Part shown: in pieces, positions 24,300 to 33,707 of the stretch
How the letters are laid out: every line of letters begins with the position of its first letter
Numbering within the stretch: the first letter of the stretch is position 1
From: Solidesulfovibrio alcoholivorans DSM 5433
GTDB lineage: Bacteria; Desulfobacterota; Desulfovibrionia; Desulfovibrionales; Desulfovibrionaceae
Assembly: GCF_000702665.1 (NCBI RefSeq)
Contig: NZ_JNJA01000006.1
Location: forward strand, 186,001-250,000
Reading direction: 5' to 3'
DNA length: 64,000 nt
The notes under the pieces: model-generated
Seen by the model: the letters and a program-made list of their open reading frames with translations, nothing else
Databases searched by the model: none
Told to the model about the DNA's origin: nothing
Made by a program: the position numbers and the translations under genes

Positions 24300-25949
24300 C
24301 TACTCCGCGTCGATGCCGAACTCGCCGGGCTGGCCTTTGCTCGAGGTGTCGAGCTTGTAGGACAGCACGATGGTGCGGCGGGCGTAGACGCCGACCGCGC
24401 CGGGCCAGGTGTTGAGGCAGACCACGAGTTCCTTCTGGCCGTCGTTGTCGATGTCGGCCAGGGCGTAGCCGGTGACCGTGCCCTTGATGCGCCGCGTCTT
24501 CCACAGGAGGTTCATGCCCACGCCGTCCCAGTACAGGGCGTGGATTTCACCCTGGGAGAAGGTGCGGAAGGTCTCGAAGAACTGGGCGGCCAGGGAGATG
24601 TTCTTGCTGACGAGCACCTCGTAGCGGTCGTCCTTGTCCAGATTGGCCACGATCATCGGCAGCGGGATGTAGTAGTACGTCCAGAGGTGGTCGGTCTTCG
24701 GCTTCTCCATGGGCGCCATGAGCGGGTCGAATTCCAGGCCGATGGCCGAGCCGCAATACTCTTCCTCGGTGGCGGCCACGCGTTCGCCCTTGGCCGTGTA
24801 GACCACGATGTGGTCGTGATCGTCGTTGAGCAGGACCTTGTAGCCGCTCTTTTCGGGCAGGTAGGCGAAGTTGAAGGGGTTGGCCTTGGTCGGCAGCGCG
24901 AGCTTGGTGGACAGCATGGGCTGGCCGCCGGAGAAGATCACGTTGTGCACGCCCTGGGCGAAGAGTTCCTTGGGATCGCCCTTGGAGCCCACGAGTTGGC
25001 GGGTGTAGTCGGGCGGCACTTGCGCCACGTTCATGTACAGCTTGATGTCCTTGTAAAGTTCCTTGAGCTGGTTGCCTTCCAGGGACAGGATGAACGAGCG
25101 CGGCTCCTTGAAGTAGCTGGCGGAGACGATGATCTCGGCCTTGCCGTCGCCGTTGATGTCCAGCGTGCTGACCTTGAGCAGCTTGAGGTTGGGCGAGACG
25201 GGGTAGCGGGCGATCGGCATCAACTGGCGATCCTTGAACGCGTAGGTCTCGATGGATTCCTTGGCCATGATGACGACTTCGTTGTGCCCGTCGCCGTTGA
25301 TGTCGTCGATGGCGATGCCGCTGGAGACGATGGGGATGGACTGGCTGCGCCACACGCCAGGCGTTTCGGCCGGGCCGGCGTAGCGGAAGTTCGGATTGAG
25401 GTAGGTCTTCTGGTTTTCGCTGGTCTGGTTGACCACGAAATCCGGGTTCATCTGGTTGATGGTCTGCCCGCCGGCGGCGCCGGACGCGGAAGGACGCTTG
25501 AAGATCTCGTTGTTGAGCGACTGGGCGGCGCGCTCCATGGCGGGGATGAGGTCGGAGAGCTTGGTCGTGAAGTTCTTCGGCCATTTCTTGCCGTCACGGC
25601 CGATGACCGAGATGTCCACACTGGCCTGGTCGCCGGAGACGGTGATGGAGCCGTAGGCCAGGTAGTCCACGCTGACGGCGGCCAGGGCCTTCTTGGCGTC
25701 GGCCTCGGAGCCCGGGGCCTTGGCCAGGGCGGCCGAGGTCTTGGCCTTGTCCTGAGGAGCCAGGTGGCCGGGCCAGTTCATGCGCGATTCGAGCATGCTC
25801 TGCGCGCCCTGGCTCAGGTACTGGTATTTTTCGGGACCATGCACGGTAAAGGGAGCGACGGCGTAGGTCTTGGTCTCGGCGGCGAGCGCCGGGGAGGCCA
25901 GGCACAGCATGGCCGCGACCAGAAGGACGAGGCGACGGAAAAGCGTCAT
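24300..25949 (-). CDS. secreted CsgG/TolB-N-like plus FG-GAP/VCBS repeat protein
   Basis: A 549-residue protein with a signal peptide (MTLFRRLVLLVAAMLCLASPALA). Residues about 25-165 resemble the CsgG/LpoB/TolB N-terminal alpha/beta fold (TYAVAPFTVHG, then VDYLAYGSITVSGDQASVDISVIG). The rest has FG-GAP-type calcium loops: DDINGDGHNEVVIM, TLDINGDGKAEIIVS, NLDKDDRYEVLVS and ADIDNDGQKELVV, expected to build a beta-propeller. Function is unknown; such architecture suggests an envelope scaffold or lipoprotein-like assembly factor. A good ribosome binding site (GGAGG) precedes ATG 25949, and a strong terminator follows. Confidence 0.75.
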   Translation of the reverse strand: MTLFRRLVLLVAAMLCLASPALAAETKTYAVAPFTVHGPEKYQYLSQGAQSMLESRMNWPGHLAPQDKAKTSAALAKAPGSEADAKKALAAVSVDYLAYGSITVSGDQASVDISVIGRDGKKWPKNFTTKLSDLIPAMERAAQSLNNEIFKRPSASGAAGGQTINQMNPDFVVNQTSENQKTYLNPNFRYAGPAETPGVWRSQSIPIVSSGIAIDDINGDGHNEVVIMAKESIETYAFKDRQLMPIARYPVSPNLKLLKVSTLDINGDGKAEIIVSASYFKEPRSFILSLEGNQLKELYKDIKLYMNVAQVPPDYTRQLVGSKGDPKELFAQGVHNVIFSGGQPMLSTKLALPTKANPFNFAYLPEKSGYKVLLNDDHDHIVVYTAKGERVAATEEEYCGSAIGLEFDPLMAPMEKPKTDHLWTYYYIPLPMIVANLDKDDRYEVLVSKNISLAAQFFETFRTFSQGEIHALYWDGVGMNLLWKTRRIKGTVTGYALADIDNDGQKELVVCLNTWPGAVGVYARRTIVLSYKLDTSSKGQPGEFGIDAE

Positions 25950-26245
25950 AGGGAATTCCTCCGGGTCCCGAACTGGGACCGATTTGTCCGGGGACGTGGC
26001 CGGGGCGCAAGGCCCCAAAGGCCGCGCGCCCTGCATTACTATCAAAGCCGAGGCCCTTGCAAGGGCGGGTTTCACCCCTCGCCCAAACGCAATGTCCTCC
26101 GTCGCTCCGGCGTGCTGCCGTGTGGTCGCTGTTTCGGCGCTCCGGTTACGCCTTGTGCGATGTCACGAAAACGTCGTGCCCCGGGGCTTGCCAGAAGGCC
26201 GTGCGCGGCGCTAGAGGCTTTGCCGCCCGCTTCTGGAGTGGCCCC

Positions 26246-27829
26246 ATGCCGCGTTTTTCGTTTGTCGTCTTGCCGTTTTTACTTTTCCTGGTCCTGCCCT
26301 GCGCCGTGCGCGCCGGCGACGACGTCGCAACCGTGGTCGTGGACGCGGGCAAGACCGTGCGCCGGACCAGCCGGGAACTGCTCGGCATCAACGTCAATTA
26401 TTTCATGGACGCCGACGGCAACCGTCACCCGGGCGCGCGCAAGCTCGCCCGGGCCGTCCTCGACCTCGGCGTCGGCACGCTGCGCTATCCCGGGGGCGAG
26501 AAATCCGACGGCATGCTCTGGGCCGCGCCGCCTTTCCGCAAGCCCGGACCGGAGCTCGCCCGCCTGGGGCCGGACGAATGGCCCTCCAACGACGCCCGGG
26601 TCTACGACCTCAAGCGCAAGCGCTTCGTGCGCCGGCCCCTGGACATCGACGCCTTCATCCGCCTGTGCCGCCGCACCGGGGCCGAGCCCGTCATCGTCGT
26701 TGCCTACGATTCCATGTACAAGCCGGGCTCCCCGGGCGAGACCGTGCCGGACATGACGGAGCTGCTCGAAAACGCCGTGTCCCTGGTGCGCTACGCCAAC
26801 ATCACGCGCCGCTACGGGATAAAATACTGGGAAATCGGCAACGAATCCTATTTCTACGTCTACAACGGCGGGGCGCGGGCGGCGGATTACGCCCGGGATT
26901 TCCAGGTGTTCGCCGCGGCCATGAAGGGCGTGGACCCGTCCATCAAGGTCGGGGCCAACGGCCCGTCGGGAGCCGACGACGTGGGCGCCCTCGACAATCT
27001 GGGCGGCGACAGGACGCCCTGGTGGCGCGAGGTCTTCGGCAAGGCGGCCGGGAGCATCGATTTCGTCTCGGTCCACGAATACCCGTGCTACGCCTGGTAC
27101 GGCTACGACTACTACCGCGAAAACCCGGTGCGGATGCTCGGGGTGTCGGAAATCGACACGGCCGCGCGACGCTACGGCCCGGCCGGATTCGCCGACCGGC
27201 TGCATTACCTTTTGACCGAAGTCAATTCCGCGGACTGGTACGCGCATCCGCAGAACCTGGGCTGGAAGCACGAGAACACCCTGGGACACGCGCTCGTGCT
27301 CTTCGACATGCTCGGACAGGCCGTAAGCGACCCGCGCGTGGTGACGGTGCAGATCTGGGCCACGCGCTGGCTGCACAACGACGACAAGCCGGAACTCTGG
27401 GACGCGCTCGACGGCAAAAACGAGCCGCTGCCCACGGGCATGGCGGTCAAGCTGCTCGCGCGGGGGCTTGGCGACCGTGTCGTGGCCGCCACCGACGCCC
27501 CGGGCGTGCGCACGGTGGCCGCCTGCGACGACCGCAACAAGCGGCTGACGGTCTATCTCATAAACAAGGATGCGGCCCGGGACGTGGACGTGCGTATCGC
27601 CGGCGAAAAGGCCGGCGGCAGCGCCGCCCGCGAGGTCTATAGCGGCAAGGGGGCCGACGACCACAAGCCGCGTCTGGCCAGGGAAGCCGCCGTGCCCCTG
27701 CGCGAGGGGCAGGCGCGGCTTCGCCTGCCGGCAGAATCCCTGACCATTCTCACCGTGCCTGTGCGCGGCAACGGAGCGCGCTTCGCCCGGGAAAAGGCCT
27801 GGACAGCCAAGCCCCGCAGCCTGGGCTAG
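26246..27829 (+). CDS. secreted GH51-like alpha-L-arabinofuranosidase/clan A glycoside hydrolase
   Basis: A 527-residue protein with an N-terminal signal peptide (MPRFSFVVLPFLLFLVLPCAVRA). The (beta/alpha)8 barrel has KYWEIGNES, with the putative acid/base Glu200, and LLTEVNSADW with the putative nucleophile Glu325, the spacing expected for clan GH-A arabinofuranosidases. A C-terminal beta-sandwich-like segment (LTVYLINKDAARDVDVRI) fits GH51. Substrate is unproven; it could trim extracellular polysaccharide. ATG 26246 is chosen because the signal peptide starts there. Confidence 0.78.
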   Translation: MPRFSFVVLPFLLFLVLPCAVRAGDDVATVVVDAGKTVRRTSRELLGINVNYFMDADGNRHPGARKLARAVLDLGVGTLRYPGGEKSDGMLWAAPPFRKPGPELARLGPDEWPSNDARVYDLKRKRFVRRPLDIDAFIRLCRRTGAEPVIVVAYDSMYKPGSPGETVPDMTELLENAVSLVRYANITRRYGIKYWEIGNESYFYVYNGGARAADYARDFQVFAAAMKGVDPSIKVGANGPSGADDVGALDNLGGDRTPWWREVFGKAAGSIDFVSVHEYPCYAWYGYDYYRENPVRMLGVSEIDTAARRYGPAGFADRLHYLLTEVNSADWYAHPQNLGWKHENTLGHALVLFDMLGQAVSDPRVVTVQIWATRWLHNDDKPELWDALDGKNEPLPTGMAVKLLARGLGDRVVAATDAPGVRTVAACDDRNKRLTVYLINKDAARDVDVRIAGEKAGGSAAREVYSGKGADDHKPRLAREAAVPLREGQARLRLPAESLTILTVPVRGNGARFAREKAWTAKPRSLG

Positions 27830-27889
27830 CCCCGTCTCCCTCCCAGAACTTTCTCAATCGCAATGCCGCGCCATCACAGGCATGACAGC

Positions 27890-27958
27890 CCCCATTCGGG
27901 AGGGTCCAGGAGGGGCAGTGCCCCTCCTGGCCGCCGGAGGCATCTTTCTCTTCCTCTT
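27890..27958 (-). repeat. 3'-end two-hairpin repeat, copy D
   Basis: Immediately downstream of the minus-strand YibE/F gene. The main hairpin CCAGGAGGGGCA / TGCCCCTCCTGG (27906-27917 and 27919-27930) has perfect 12-bp arms with a different loop-proximal pair than copies C and F; the small hairpin CCC-GAAT-GGG follows on the minus strand. Also sits at the end of the convergent glycoside hydrolase gene. Confidence 0.8.
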
Positions 27959-27962
27959 CCTC

Positions 27963-29141
27963 TCACTTTCGCAGCAGCAGCGCGCCGGCGACGGCGGTCA
28001 GGGGCGCGGCCGTGACCAGGCCGAAGCTGCCGACGAGGGTGTTGGCGATTTCCGCGGCCACGTGGGGCATGGTGGCGACATTTATAAGCGGCACGCCCTG
28101 GGCCATGAACACCATGAGCAGCGCCAGGCTGCCGCCGCAGTAGGCCAAAAGGAGCGTGGTCGCCATGGTGCCGACCACGACGCGCCCGACGCGAAATCCC
28201 GACAGGCACAGGCCTAAGCCCCCGATTTCCGGATGGTGGGCCGCCACCTCCGACTGGCTCGCGGCCACGTCCATGGCCACGTCCATGATCGCGCCGCTTG
28301 CGCCGAGGCAGATCGTCGCCAGGAACACGCCGCCGAGGTCGAGGTGGGCGTAGCCGGTGTAGAGCAGCGTTTCGGCAAAGGGCTTGACCGCGCCGGGCAG
28401 GGCGAAGCCGGGCGCGGTGGCAAGCGAAAGCAGGCAGGTCACGGCCACGCCGCCGAGGGAGCCGAGGTAGGCGGCCAGGGCGCGGCGGTTTAAGCCCCCG
28501 ACGAGGAAGACGATGCCGGCCATGAGCACGGCCAGGACCGCGAGCGCCACGAGCATGGGATCGCGGCCGGCCAGGAACTGCGGCACCAGTACTTTCCAGA
28601 GGAGCAGCGCGGCGAACAGAAACGACAGCATGGCCTTGACCCCGGTCCAGCCGGCGTAGGCGATGAGCGCCGCGGCGAAAAGCGCCAGCAGCGCGCCTTG
28701 CAGGGTCAGCCGCCAGTGGTCCTGGGCCACGGCCGAAACGATCTCGCCGTTTCGCAGCGACAGTACGAGCAGGGCCGTGTCGCCCGGGGCGAAGACCTTG
28801 TCGATCTCGAGCTTGCCGAGCAGGATGTTGTCCGCGACGATGCGCTTGCCGGCAAAGGGGCCGGACAGCGGGGAAAGCGTCACACGCTGTTCGCCCTCGC
28901 GCACGATGCCGTACTGGTGGACATGGCTGTCGTCCACCGCGAGCACCCTGGCCTTGACCTGCACGGCGTCCGGCGGCAGGCGGTCCTCGAAGCCCGTGGG
29001 CCAAAACCACAACGCGACGGTCACGAGCGCCATGACGGCCACGAACACGGCGTCGCGGTGGCCGCGAAGTTTCCGGCCGGCTGCGGCCGGTTTCCTGATT
29101 TCCTCACCCGGCCGCGGCCACGGGCAATCCGTATCGGCCAT
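27963..29141 (-). CDS. YibE/F family membrane protein
   Basis: A 392-residue protein with an N-terminal cytoplasmic segment, one membrane helix, an extracytoplasmic domain (residues about 60-140) and then seven to eight membrane helices. The stretch YTGYAHLDLGGVFLATICLGASGAIMDVAMDVAASQSEV is characteristic of the YibE/F family. Function unknown; these proteins are thought to be transport or signalling membrane proteins. Start ATG 29141; a longer in-frame version seven codons upstream is possible. Confidence 0.85.
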   Translation of the reverse strand: MADTDCPWPRPGEEIRKPAAAGRKLRGHRDAVFVAVMALVTVALWFWPTGFEDRLPPDAVQVKARVLAVDDSHVHQYGIVREGEQRVTLSPLSGPFAGKRIVADNILLGKLEIDKVFAPGDTALLVLSLRNGEIVSAVAQDHWRLTLQGALLALFAAALIAYAGWTGVKAMLSFLFAALLLWKVLVPQFLAGRDPMLVALAVLAVLMAGIVFLVGGLNRRALAAYLGSLGGVAVTCLLSLATAPGFALPGAVKPFAETLLYTGYAHLDLGGVFLATICLGASGAIMDVAMDVAASQSEVAAHHPEIGGLGLCLSGFRVGRVVVGTMATTLLLAYCGGSLALLMVFMAQGVPLINVATMPHVAAEIANTLVGSFGLVTAAPLTAVAGALLLRK

Positions 29142-29209
29142 CCCCTGTCCTCCAAACCGCACGTGGGGCCGGCCGCGCCCCGCGCAACCAGCCCCACGCC
29201 TTAATTTTC

Positions 29210-29290
29210 TTGTTTCCCCTTTCGGGGTGGTCCAGGAGGGCCCCTCGGCCCCTCCTGGCCGCCGGAGGCATTCCTCCCCCTTCGTGTCCT
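29210..29290 (-). repeat. 3'-end two-hairpin repeat, copy E
   Basis: Directly downstream of the alkaline phosphatase stop codon on the minus strand. Main hairpin arms CCAGGAGGG (29232-29240) and CCCTCCTGG (29250-29258); the small hairpin is CCCC-GAAA-GGGG, a GNRA-type loop, followed by an AT-rich stretch. Confidence 0.8.
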
Positions 29291-29303
29291 CTCTCTTCTT
29301 TCC

Positions 29304-30872
29304 CTAGTTACTCGCCACGACTTTCTGGCCCAGGGCGGCCATGATCTTTTTGGCCAGGTCGGTGTTGTCGTAGTAGCCGGCGAAGGCCTGCGCGCCCGGG
29401 CCCATGGCCGAAGTGACGACGGGGACGCCGGTGTGGGAGTAGCTGGTCCAGGCGAGGCCGGCCTTGTTGTCCAGGATATGGGTCAGGGTCACGGCCAGGG
29501 GCTCGTAGCCGCCGTAGGCGCGGTAGTCCATCTCGTCGCCCTTGACCTTTTCGTCCTGCATGGAGCGGGTGAACGCCGCCTTGACGGCCTCGAGTTCGAA
29601 GGGCTTCAGGTACATGCCGTGGGGATCGGCCGGGGAGGTGTTCTCCTCGTTGGGCTTGGGCGCGGCCTTCATGGCTTCCAGGTCGGCCTCGGTGGGCACG
29701 ACCAGGCCGAAGCTTTCCTTGATCAGGGGCGCGACGTCCTCGAACTTGGCGCTGCCCGCGTCGTGGGTCTTCTTGTATTCCTTGAGCGCGGCGGTGAACT
29801 TCAGGAACGAGTCCTTCTGGTTCTTGAGGTAGTCGTAGTAGTTGCCGTAGCGGGTGCCGGCGAAGCCGAGCGTGAGGCCGCCGCACTCGTGGTCGCCGGT
29901 GACCACGATCAGGGTGTCGTCGGGGTGGTTCGCGGCGAAGGCCACGGCCTTGGCCACGGCGTCGTCGAAGGCCAGGGTGTCGGCGATGGAGGCGGCGGCG
30001 TCGTTGGCGTGGCAGGCCCAGTCGATCTTGCCGCCCTCGACCATGAAGAAGAAGCCGTTGGGATTGTCGAGCAGCTCGATACCCTTGGCGGTGAAGTCCG
30101 CCAGGGAGAGGCCTTTCTTGTCGCCGTCCAGGGCGTAGGGCAGGGCCTTGTCGTGGTCGAGCTCGGGGTTTAACGCGACGAGCTTCGCGCCGGGCTTGGC
30201 GTCCTTGATGGCGGCGGGGTCGCTGGTCACGGTGTAGCCGGCGGCCTGCATGACCTCGAAGGCGTCGGCCTTCTCGCCTTCCTTTTTCGACTTCTTGCCG
30301 GTGGGGTCCTTGAAGCCGCCGCCGCCGAAGTAGTCGAAGCCGCTCTTGGCCACGTCCAGGGCGATCTCGTAGTAATTGTTGCGGCTGTCCTGGTGGGAAT
30401 AGAAGCAGGCCGGGGTGGCGTGGTCCAGGGACACGCTGGAGACGACGCCGACCTTCATGCCCTTGTCGCGGGCCATCTCGGCCATGGTGGGCACGGGCTT
30501 TTTCGCGCCGTCCACGCTGATGGCGCCGTTGTAGGTCTTGACCCCGGCCGCGAGCGCCGTGCCGGCCGCGCCCGAGTCGGTGATGATGGAATTGAGCGAA
30601 TAGGTGGTGGTCAGGCCCTGGGCGGGCATCTTGTTCATGGCGAGCTTGACGATGCCGGGCTCTTTTTTCCCGTCCTTGGCGGCCAGGAAGTACTCGGCGG
30701 CGCTGCGCTGGGGCATGGCCAGGCCGTCGCCGATAAAGAGGAACACGTACTTGGGCGTGGGGCCGGCATCGGCGCGCGCGGCCGCGGCGTAAAGGAAGAG
30801 GGCGGCCAGGACCAGCCAGGCCACGCGGTTGATGGCGGCCGCCGCGAACGGCGGCAGGACGTATCGGCGCAT
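29304..30872 (-). CDS. alkaline phosphatase (PhoA-type)
   Basis: A 522-residue exported phosphatase with an N-terminal signal segment (residues about 15-35). FLFIGDGLAMP supplies the first metal-binding aspartate, IITDSGAAGTALAAG carries the phosphorylated Ser100, VVTGDHECGGLTLGF and YSHTGVPV supply further zinc ligands. It hydrolyses phosphomonoesters in the periplasm. No Pho box was identified upstream. The upstream 163 bases to the next gene show nothing else. Confidence 0.92.
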   Translation of the reverse strand: MRRYVLPPFAAAAINRVAWLVLAALFLYAAAARADAGPTPKYVFLFIGDGLAMPQRSAAEYFLAAKDGKKEPGIVKLAMNKMPAQGLTTTYSLNSIITDSGAAGTALAAGVKTYNGAISVDGAKKPVPTMAEMARDKGMKVGVVSSVSLDHATPACFYSHQDSRNNYYEIALDVAKSGFDYFGGGGFKDPTGKKSKKEGEKADAFEVMQAAGYTVTSDPAAIKDAKPGAKLVALNPELDHDKALPYALDGDKKGLSLADFTAKGIELLDNPNGFFFMVEGGKIDWACHANDAAASIADTLAFDDAVAKAVAFAANHPDDTLIVVTGDHECGGLTLGFAGTRYGNYYDYLKNQKDSFLKFTAALKEYKKTHDAGSAKFEDVAPLIKESFGLVVPTEADLEAMKAAPKPNEENTSPADPHGMYLKPFELEAVKAAFTRSMQDEKVKGDEMDYRAYGGYEPLAVTLTHILDNKAGLAWTSYSHTGVPVVTSAMGPGAQAFAGYYDNTDLAKKIMAALGQKVVASN

Positions 30873-31035
30873 GTCGCTTGCTCCTTGCGTGTTGTTGACG
30901 GTTGACCCTGCCCGGGTACGCCCGCTTGTGTGACGCCCTCATGACGGCGGCATGGCGATTGGCGGCCCGGACGCGGGTCTGGCGCAGCGGACGCTTCAGG
31001 CGTATCTGCACCAAAACGCGCAGGAAAGGAGTTGC

Positions 31036-32205
31036 ATGATGAAACCATCCCGCATGGGCGAACATACCCGTTGCGTGCGCGCCGGCGAGCGCCTGGACCG
31101 CAGTGTGGGCGGCGTGACCACGCCGTTGCACACCGCCTCGGCCTACATGGCGTGCCAGGACGTGGAAGGGGCTTACCGCTATCCGCGTTACGGCAACATC
31201 CCGACCCAGATGGCTCCGGCCGACAAGCTGGCGGCCCTGGAAGGGGGGCAGGCGGCCATGGTCATGGCCTCGGGCATGGCAGCCATCTCCTCGGCCCTGC
31301 TCTCCGTCCTGAACGCGGGCGACCACGCGGTGCTCCAGGCCGACCTGTACGGCGGCACGCACCGCTTCCTGCTGGCCGAGCTGTCGCGCCTGGGCATCGG
31401 CTACAGCCTGGTCGCCGACGCCGATCCCGCGCGTCTGGAAGCGGCCGTGACGCCGCGGACGCGCGCCGTGTACGTGGAGACGCCGAGCAATCCGCTGTTG
31501 CGGGTGGTGGACCTCGAAGGCGTGGCCGCCATGGCCAGGCGTCGCGGGCTCGTGTCCATGGTGGACAACACCTTCGCCTCGCCCATCAACCAGAAGCCGC
31601 TCGCGCTGGGCTGCGATCTCGTCATCCACAGCGGCACCAAGTACTTAAACGGCCACAGCGACCTCAATTGCGGCGCCGTGGCGGGAGCGGCACCGCTCAT
31701 GGCGTCCGTGCGCGAGCGGGCGGTCAATTTCGGCGGCACGCTCAATACCTACGACTGCTTCCTGCTCGAGCGCGGCATGAAGACCCTGGCCCTGCGCATG
31801 GCCAAGCACAACGAAAACGCCATGGCCGTGGCGGAGTTCCTCGCCGCACGGCCGGGCGTGTCCGCCGTGCACTATCCGGGGTTGCCCTCGCATCCGGGCC
31901 ACGACGTGGCCAAGCGCCAGATGCGGGGATTCGGCGGCATGCTCTCCTTCGAGCTGGCCTGCGCGCCCGAGGCGGCGCGGGCGTTCGTGGACGGCCTGGA
32001 ACTGGCGCTTGAAGCCGTGAGCCTCGGCGGCGTGGAAACGCTCGTCTGCTTTCCGGCCGTGACCTCCCACGCCAAGATGTCGCGGGAGGAGCGGTTGGCC
32101 ATCGGGGTCACGGACACGCTGGTGCGCCTTTCCGTGGGTTGCGAGGACGCGGACGACATCATCGCCGACGTTCGCCGGGCCATGGACGCGGCTGGCATCG
32201 CCTGA
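31036..32205 (+). CDS. trans-sulfuration family PLP enzyme (cystathionine gamma-synthase / methionine gamma-lyase-like)
   Basis: A 389-residue Cys/Met-metabolism PLP enzyme. The PLP lysine is in LVIHSGTKYLNGHSD; other signatures are YPRYGNIPTQ, ASGMAAISSALLS, VYVETPSNPLLRVVDLEGVA and a C-terminal SLGGVETLVCFPAVTSH. The family covers cystathionine gamma-synthase, cystathionine beta/gamma-lyase, methionine gamma-lyase and O-acetylhomoserine sulfhydrylase, and the reaction cannot be settled by sequence alone. ATG 31036 is preceded by GGAAAGGA. Confidence 0.9.
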   Translation: MMKPSRMGEHTRCVRAGERLDRSVGGVTTPLHTASAYMACQDVEGAYRYPRYGNIPTQMAPADKLAALEGGQAAMVMASGMAAISSALLSVLNAGDHAVLQADLYGGTHRFLLAELSRLGIGYSLVADADPARLEAAVTPRTRAVYVETPSNPLLRVVDLEGVAAMARRRGLVSMVDNTFASPINQKPLALGCDLVIHSGTKYLNGHSDLNCGAVAGAAPLMASVRERAVNFGGTLNTYDCFLLERGMKTLALRMAKHNENAMAVAEFLAARPGVSAVHYPGLPSHPGHDVAKRQMRGFGGMLSFELACAPEAARAFVDGLELALEAVSLGGVETLVCFPAVTSHAKMSREERLAIGVTDTLVRLSVGCEDADDIIADVRRAMDAAGIA

Positions 32206-32381
32206 AGCCGCGCGTAACCAGCCGGCCATCGCCCCTGACGCGCCCGACCATGCCGCGCTGCGCGCGGCCGTGACCGCTCCGGACGCCCTTGTTTGAACCG
32301 CGGGCTTTGCCTCGCGCCCGAAGATGTTTATCAAGACAGATCGGCGGCCCGCCGCCGCGATCCCCATTTTCCGGAGGAGCC

Positions 32382-32972
32382 ATGAACCGTCTGTTCCGTC
32401 TGCTCGTCGCCGCGCTGCTGCCGCTGCTGGCCGCCGCCCCGGCCTGGGCCGTCGAGGCCTCGCTGTCCCCGGGCGCGCATCCGCTGGCCGTGGGCAGCGC
32501 CTTTCCCGACGTGTCCCTTGCCGGCCAGGTGTCGCCAGAAGCCGCGACGCGGCTCGGCCTCGCGCCCGGCAAGGCGCAACGGCCCGTAAGCGCCCTCGGC
32601 ACGGAGATCCTCGTGGTCGAGATCTTCAGCATGTACTGCCCGTATTGCCAGAAGGAAGCGCCCGAGGTGAACGCGCTCTACGACCTCATCGACAAGCGGG
32701 GCCTGTCCAACCGCATCGGCGTCATCGGCGTGGGCGCGGGCAATTCCGAGGCGGAAGTGGACATCTTCCGCAAGAAGTACGCCGTGCCGTTCGCGCTTTT
32801 CGCCGACCCGGATTTCGTCGTGCACAAGCAGGTGGGGCAGGTGGGCACGCCGTTTTTCTACGTGCTCAGGAAAAAGCCCGGCGGCGGGTACGCCGTCCTC
32901 GGCGCGAGCCTTGGGGTCATGGATTCGCCGGCGGCATTCCTGTCGCGGATCACCCGGGCGGCTGGCATCTGA
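32382..32972 (+). CDS. periplasmic TlpA-like thioredoxin-fold protein (CPYC)
   Basis: A 196-residue protein with a signal peptide (ends about residue 23, PAWAVEA) and a thioredoxin fold. The active site is FSMYCPYCQKE (Cys86 and Cys89), with the cis-proline in VGTPFFYV. TlpA/ResA-like proteins deliver reductant to periplasmic targets. It heads a run of redox genes (1-Cys peroxiredoxin, CMD protein, rubrerythrin) on the same strand, suggesting shared service in oxygen or peroxide stress. Confidence 0.85.
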   Translation: MNRLFRLLVAALLPLLAAAPAWAVEASLSPGAHPLAVGSAFPDVSLAGQVSPEAATRLGLAPGKAQRPVSALGTEILVVEIFSMYCPYCQKEAPEVNALYDLIDKRGLSNRIGVIGVGAGNSEAEVDIFRKKYAVPFALFADPDFVVHKQVGQVGTPFFYVLRKKPGGGYAVLGASLGVMDSPAAFLSRITRAAGI

Positions 32973-33049
32973 TTTTTGGGGATTTTTTATGGCGCGCATC
33001 CTTGTTTTGGAGAATGATTTTCCATAAGATGCGCCCCAAGCAGGGAGGC

Positions 33050-33661
33050 ATGGCGATGCACGCACGTTTGCTCGGGGCCGCGCTGGCGGTCCTTTTGTGC
33101 GCGGGGGCGGCCCTGGCTGCGCCCGCGACGCCCCAGGGTCTGGCCGCGGACATCTATCCCGTCGGGCAGTTGCCGCCCACGGACAGCACGCTCGCCGTGG
33201 CCGTGGGCGAGGCCATGCCCGACTTCGACCTGCCGGCCGTCTCCGGCGGCCGCGTGCGCCTGTCCGATTACCTTGGAAAGAAGAACCTGGTGCTCTCCTT
33301 CGTGCCGGCCGCGTGGACGCCGGTGTGTTCCGGGCAGTGGCCGGGCTACAACATCGCCAAGGAGGCGTTCGAGGCCAATGATGCGGCGCTCGTCGGCATC
33401 TCGGCGGACAATATCCCCACGCTCTACGCCTGGATCAAGGAGATGGGCGGACTGTGGTTCCCGGTGGCCTCGGACTTCTGGCCCCATGGGGGACTGGCGC
33501 AAAAGCTCGGCATCCTGCGCAGCGATGGCGTCACGGAACGGGCGCTCTTTGTTGTGGACAAAAAAGGCGTGATCCGGTTCATTGACGTGCATGACATCAA
33601 CACGCGCCCGGACCTTGGGGAACTGCTTACGGCCCTGGCGCGCGTGCACAAGGAACAGTGA
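33050..33661 (+). CDS. exported 1-Cys peroxiredoxin (AhpC/TSA family)
   Basis: A 203-residue peroxiredoxin with a signal peptide (MAMHARLLGAALAVLLCAGAALAA). The mature part has the family core VGEAMPDFDLPAVSGG and the peroxidatic site PAAWTPVCSGQWPG with Cys93. No other cysteine occurs in the mature chain, so it is a 1-Cys type that needs an external reductant, plausibly the neighbouring CPYC protein. The residues after Cys are SGQ rather than the common TKE/PTE. ATG 33050 has an ideal GGGAGG. Confidence 0.85.
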   Translation: MAMHARLLGAALAVLLCAGAALAAPATPQGLAADIYPVGQLPPTDSTLAVAVGEAMPDFDLPAVSGGRVRLSDYLGKKNLVLSFVPAAWTPVCSGQWPGYNIAKEAFEANDAALVGISADNIPTLYAWIKEMGGLWFPVASDFWPHGGLAQKLGILRSDGVTERALFVVDKKGVIRFIDVHDINTRPDLGELLTALARVHKEQ

Positions 33662-33707
33662 CCCGCCGTCCGGCGGCAGCGCGCAACGGCGTCGCAAGGA
33701 GCAAGCC

